From: an uncultured bacterium
GTDB taxonomy: Bacteria > Chloroflexota > Anaerolineae > JACIWP01
DNA length: 7,718 bases
Direction of reading: 5' to 3'
NCBI GenBank assembly: GCA_903872005.1
Contig: CAIQJD010001006.1
Span: 1-7,718, forward strand
Part shown: positions 6,080 to 7,718 of the stretch, piece after piece
How positions within the stretch are numbered: the first letter of the stretch is position 1
Layout of the letters: every line of letters starts with the position of its first letter
Notes under the pieces: model-generated
Seen by the model: the letters and a program-made list of their open reading frames with translations, nothing else
Database searches by the model: none
Told to the model about the DNA's origin: nothing
Made by a program: the position numbers and the translations under genes

Positions 6080-7378
6080 ATGACTGATTCTGACAAACCG
6101 CAGAGCGCTGCCGCGCCCGAACAACAAATGCAGAGCTTCTTGGCCGAGTTGCCGGCCGACGCGCGCCCGATGGCGATGCAACTGTACTCGCGGCTTTCGA
6201 CCGAACAGAAGTCCGCCGCGCAGAGCTTCCTGGCGCAAGCGCAGAGCTACCTGGGCCTCAAAGAGACCAAGAAGCTGCTGGAGCTCGTGCGCCTGCAGAT
6301 TGCGCCGGCCTTCGCCGGCCCGCGTCGCGTCTGCATCGTGGGGCCGGTCAATACCGGCAAGTCTTCGCTCTATAACGCGCTCCTCACGACCAAAGACAAT
6401 CGCGCCGCAGTCAGCTCTATCCCCGGCACCACGCGCGAGGCTCAAGAAGGGAGCGCCGGCATCCTCGCCATCGTGGACACGCCCGGCGCGGATGACGTAG
6501 AGGTCGGGCTGGAAGGCGAACAGGCCGGCGCGCGCCGGCGCGAAGTGGCGCTCGACGCCGCCGCACAGGGCGATCTCCTGGTCATCGTCTTCGACGCCAG
6601 TGTGGGCATCACGCGCGGCGCGCTGGACGTCTATCACGACATGATCGCCCTGGGCAAGCCGTACGTCGTCGCCCTCAACAAGATAGACCTGGTGCGTAAG
6701 GAACAGGCCAAGGTCGTCGAGCTGGCGGCGCGTAACCTGGGCCTGGAGGCGGAGCAAATCATCCCCGTCTCGGCGCTGCACGGAACCAACCTGGAGCGCC
6801 TCGTCGTCGCCATCGCCCGCGCCAACCCGGAGTTGTTGGCGACGCTGGGAGCGCTCCTGCCGGCTTACCGCAGCCGGCTGGCCGCCGAACAAATCAGCGC
6901 GGCGGCCGGCGCGGCCGGCACGGTCAACCTGGCGACCGCGCCCATCCCCATCCCCTTCGCCTCCTTCATCCCGCTCACCGCCATCCAGGCCGGCCTGGTG
7001 CTCTCCCTGGCCCGGCTCTACGGCCACCGCCTCGACTTGAACCGCGCCAAAGAGCTGGTTGCGACCTTCGGCGTCGGCTTCGGGGCGCGCACCCTGTTCC
7101 AGCAGCTCATCACAAAGGTGCCCGGGCCGGGTTGGCTCTTCGGCACGGCGCTGGCCGCGGCCACCACCGCTGCCATCGGCTGGGCCGCCCAGCTCTGGTT
7201 CGAGCGTGGGGAGAGACTGACCAACGAGGCAATGCGTGACCTGGTCCAGCAGGGGACGACGCGCGTCGCCGAGCAGTTGCGCGTCTTCGGCAAGCGGCCG
7301 GCCGACGCGCAATTGAGCGCCGGCATTGACCTGGCCCTGCAAGATATGCAAGCTCACGACGCGAGGGAAAAGCAATGA
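6080..7378 (+). CDS. Membrane-associated small GTPase with DUF697-like C-terminal region
   Basis: 432 residues. A helical N-terminal lead (about 1-80) precedes an Era-like G domain with all motifs: G1 GPVNTGKS (88-95), G2 Thr in PGTTRE (117/118), G3 DTPG (133-136), G4 NKID (200-203) and G5 SAL (231-233). GTP binding and hydrolysis are therefore expected. After about 280 there are hydrophobic stretches (about 292-312 and 349-374) in a layout resembling DUF697, the tail of YcjF/Era-related membrane GTPases: PIPIPFASFIPLTAIQAGL, then YGHRLD. Membrane association is inferred. The start ATG lies 3 nt after the kinase stop; no strong Shine-Dalgarno is seen (only a weak GAG), so translation may depend on reinitiation after the kinase. 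Its stop overlaps the ATG of the [2Fe-2S] subunit by 4 nt, implying co-translation. A role in assembling or placing the neighbouring enzyme is possible but unproven; a general membrane or stress GTPase role is the alternative. Confidence 0.9.
   Translation: MTDSDKPQSAAAPEQQMQSFLAELPADARPMAMQLYSRLSTEQKSAAQSFLAQAQSYLGLKETKKLLELVRLQIAPAFAGPRRVCIVGPVNTGKSSLYNALLTTKDNRAAVSSIPGTTREAQEGSAGILAIVDTPGADDVEVGLEGEQAGARRREVALDAAAQGDLLVIVFDASVGITRGALDVYHDMIALGKPYVVALNKIDLVRKEQAKVVELAARNLGLEAEQIIPVSALHGTNLERLVVAIARANPELLATLGALLPAYRSRLAAEQISAAAGAAGTVNLATAPIPIPFASFIPLTAIQAGLVLSLARLYGHRLDLNRAKELVATFGVGFGARTLFQQLITKVPGPGWLFGTALAAATTAAIGWAAQLWFERGERLTNEAMRDLVQQGTTRVAEQLRVFGKRPADAQLSAGIDLALQDMQAHDAREKQ
7363..7368 (+). 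promoter_or_regulatory. Ribosome binding site (GAGGGA) within the GTPase 3' end
   Basis: GAGGGA ends 6 nt before ATG 7375. This supports the start that overlaps the GTPase stop (ATGA) over the in-frame ATG at 7390, which has no upstream site. Confidence 0.65.
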
Positions 7379-7718
7379 CGCTACTTTCCATGACGGTGAA
7401 CGGCCGGCCGGTGAGCCTGGAGATCGAGCCGGGCGAAATCCTCGTCAACGTCCTGCGCGACGGCCTGGGCCTCATCGGCTCTAAGATCGGTTGTGGCGAA
7501 GGCGAATGCGGGGCCTGCACGGTGATCGTGGATGGACAGGCGGCGCTCGCCTGCATCTACCCGGCGGCCAAAGCGCACGGCCGGCAGGTGCAGACCATAG
7601 ACGGCCTGAAAGATGGCGCGCAATTCCACGTCTTGCAGCAGGCGTTCATAGACGCCGCCGGCGCGCAATGCGGCTACTGCACCCCTGGCTTCATCATGTC
7701 CGCCAAGGCGCTCCTGGA
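7375..7718 (+). CDS. [2Fe-2S] small subunit of a molybdenum hydroxylase (xanthine dehydrogenase/CO dehydrogenase family), partial
   Basis: The first 114 residues are present and the gene runs off the window. Family members are usually about 155-170 residues, so roughly two thirds are seen. The N-terminal plant-ferredoxin-type domain has Cys40, Cys45, Cys48 and Cys60 (GCGEGECGACTV, then C), which bind one [2Fe-2S] cluster. The second, helical domain begins with Cys99-Gly-Tyr-Cys102 (AQCGYCTPGF), the first pair for the second cluster; the later Cys pair (usually CRC) would lie beyond the edge. Such subunits pass electrons from a Mo-cofactor subunit to a FAD subunit. Substrate (CO, purine, aldehyde or other) cannot be told from this part; the medium and large subunits are expected just downstream. 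GAGGGA at 7363-7368 and the ATGA overlap with the GTPase support ATG 7375. No frameshift or missing ligand is seen in the visible part. Confidence 0.95.
   Translation, partial: MTLLSMTVNGRPVSLEIEPGEILVNVLRDGLGLIGSKIGCGEGECGACTVIVDGQAALACIYPAAKAHGRQVQTIDGLKDGAQFHVLQQAFIDAAGAQCGYCTPGFIMSAKALL

Noticed and set aside
5438..7375. A 645-codon minus-strand open frame opposite the kinase end and the GTPase
   Set aside because: It spans two real genes on the + strand, has no recognisable motif, and is a typical shadow frame of GC-rich coding DNA.

Overview
The window is a high-GC (about two thirds by eye) bacterial segment with all recognisable genes on the + strand, packed tightly. Its style suggests a filamentous or environmental Chloroflexota (Anaerolineae-like) genome: a secreted subtilase with a Thr/Pro-rich linker and C-terminal GWNL-type modules, a long multi-PAS/GAF hybrid kinase, a molybdenum-hydroxylase-type [2Fe-2S] protein, and very frequent GCCGGC words. 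This assignment is inference; no rRNA or marker gene is present.

Layout. (1) 1-466: a receiver domain, either a small stand-alone response regulator or the C-terminal end of a larger hybrid kinase cut by the window edge. Its phosphoacceptor Asp is replaced by Asn. (2) 467-757: a non-coding gap holding a 130-bp nested inverted repeat (539-668), then a near-consensus sigma70-type promoter (685-713). (3) 758-982: a small zinc-ribbon protein with one membrane helix. (4) 1005-2885: a secreted S8 (subtilisin-family) protease with prodomain, intact catalytic triad, linker and two tandem GWNL/GYW modules. (5) 2918-6076: a membrane hybrid histidine kinase (six TM helices, PAS, GAF, PAS, HisKA, HATPase, receiver). 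(6) 6080-7378: a membrane-associated GTPase with a DUF697-like tail. (7) 7375-7718: the 5' part of a [2Fe-2S] small subunit of a xanthine dehydrogenase/CO dehydrogenase-family enzyme, running off the window.

Gaps from gene 3 onward are tiny (22, 32 and 3 nt, then a 4-nt overlap), and no terminator is visible between the genes. The promoter at 685-713 could therefore drive all of them, although internal promoters cannot be excluded. The pairing of the GTPase with the molybdenum-hydroxylase subunit by an ATGA overlap is the tightest link. The protease and the kinase may simply be neighbours. I see no CRISPR array, tRNA, rRNA or transposase. The least ordinary items are the Asn-substituted receiver, the nested inverted repeat beside the promoter, and the GTPase coupled to the Fe-S subunit.
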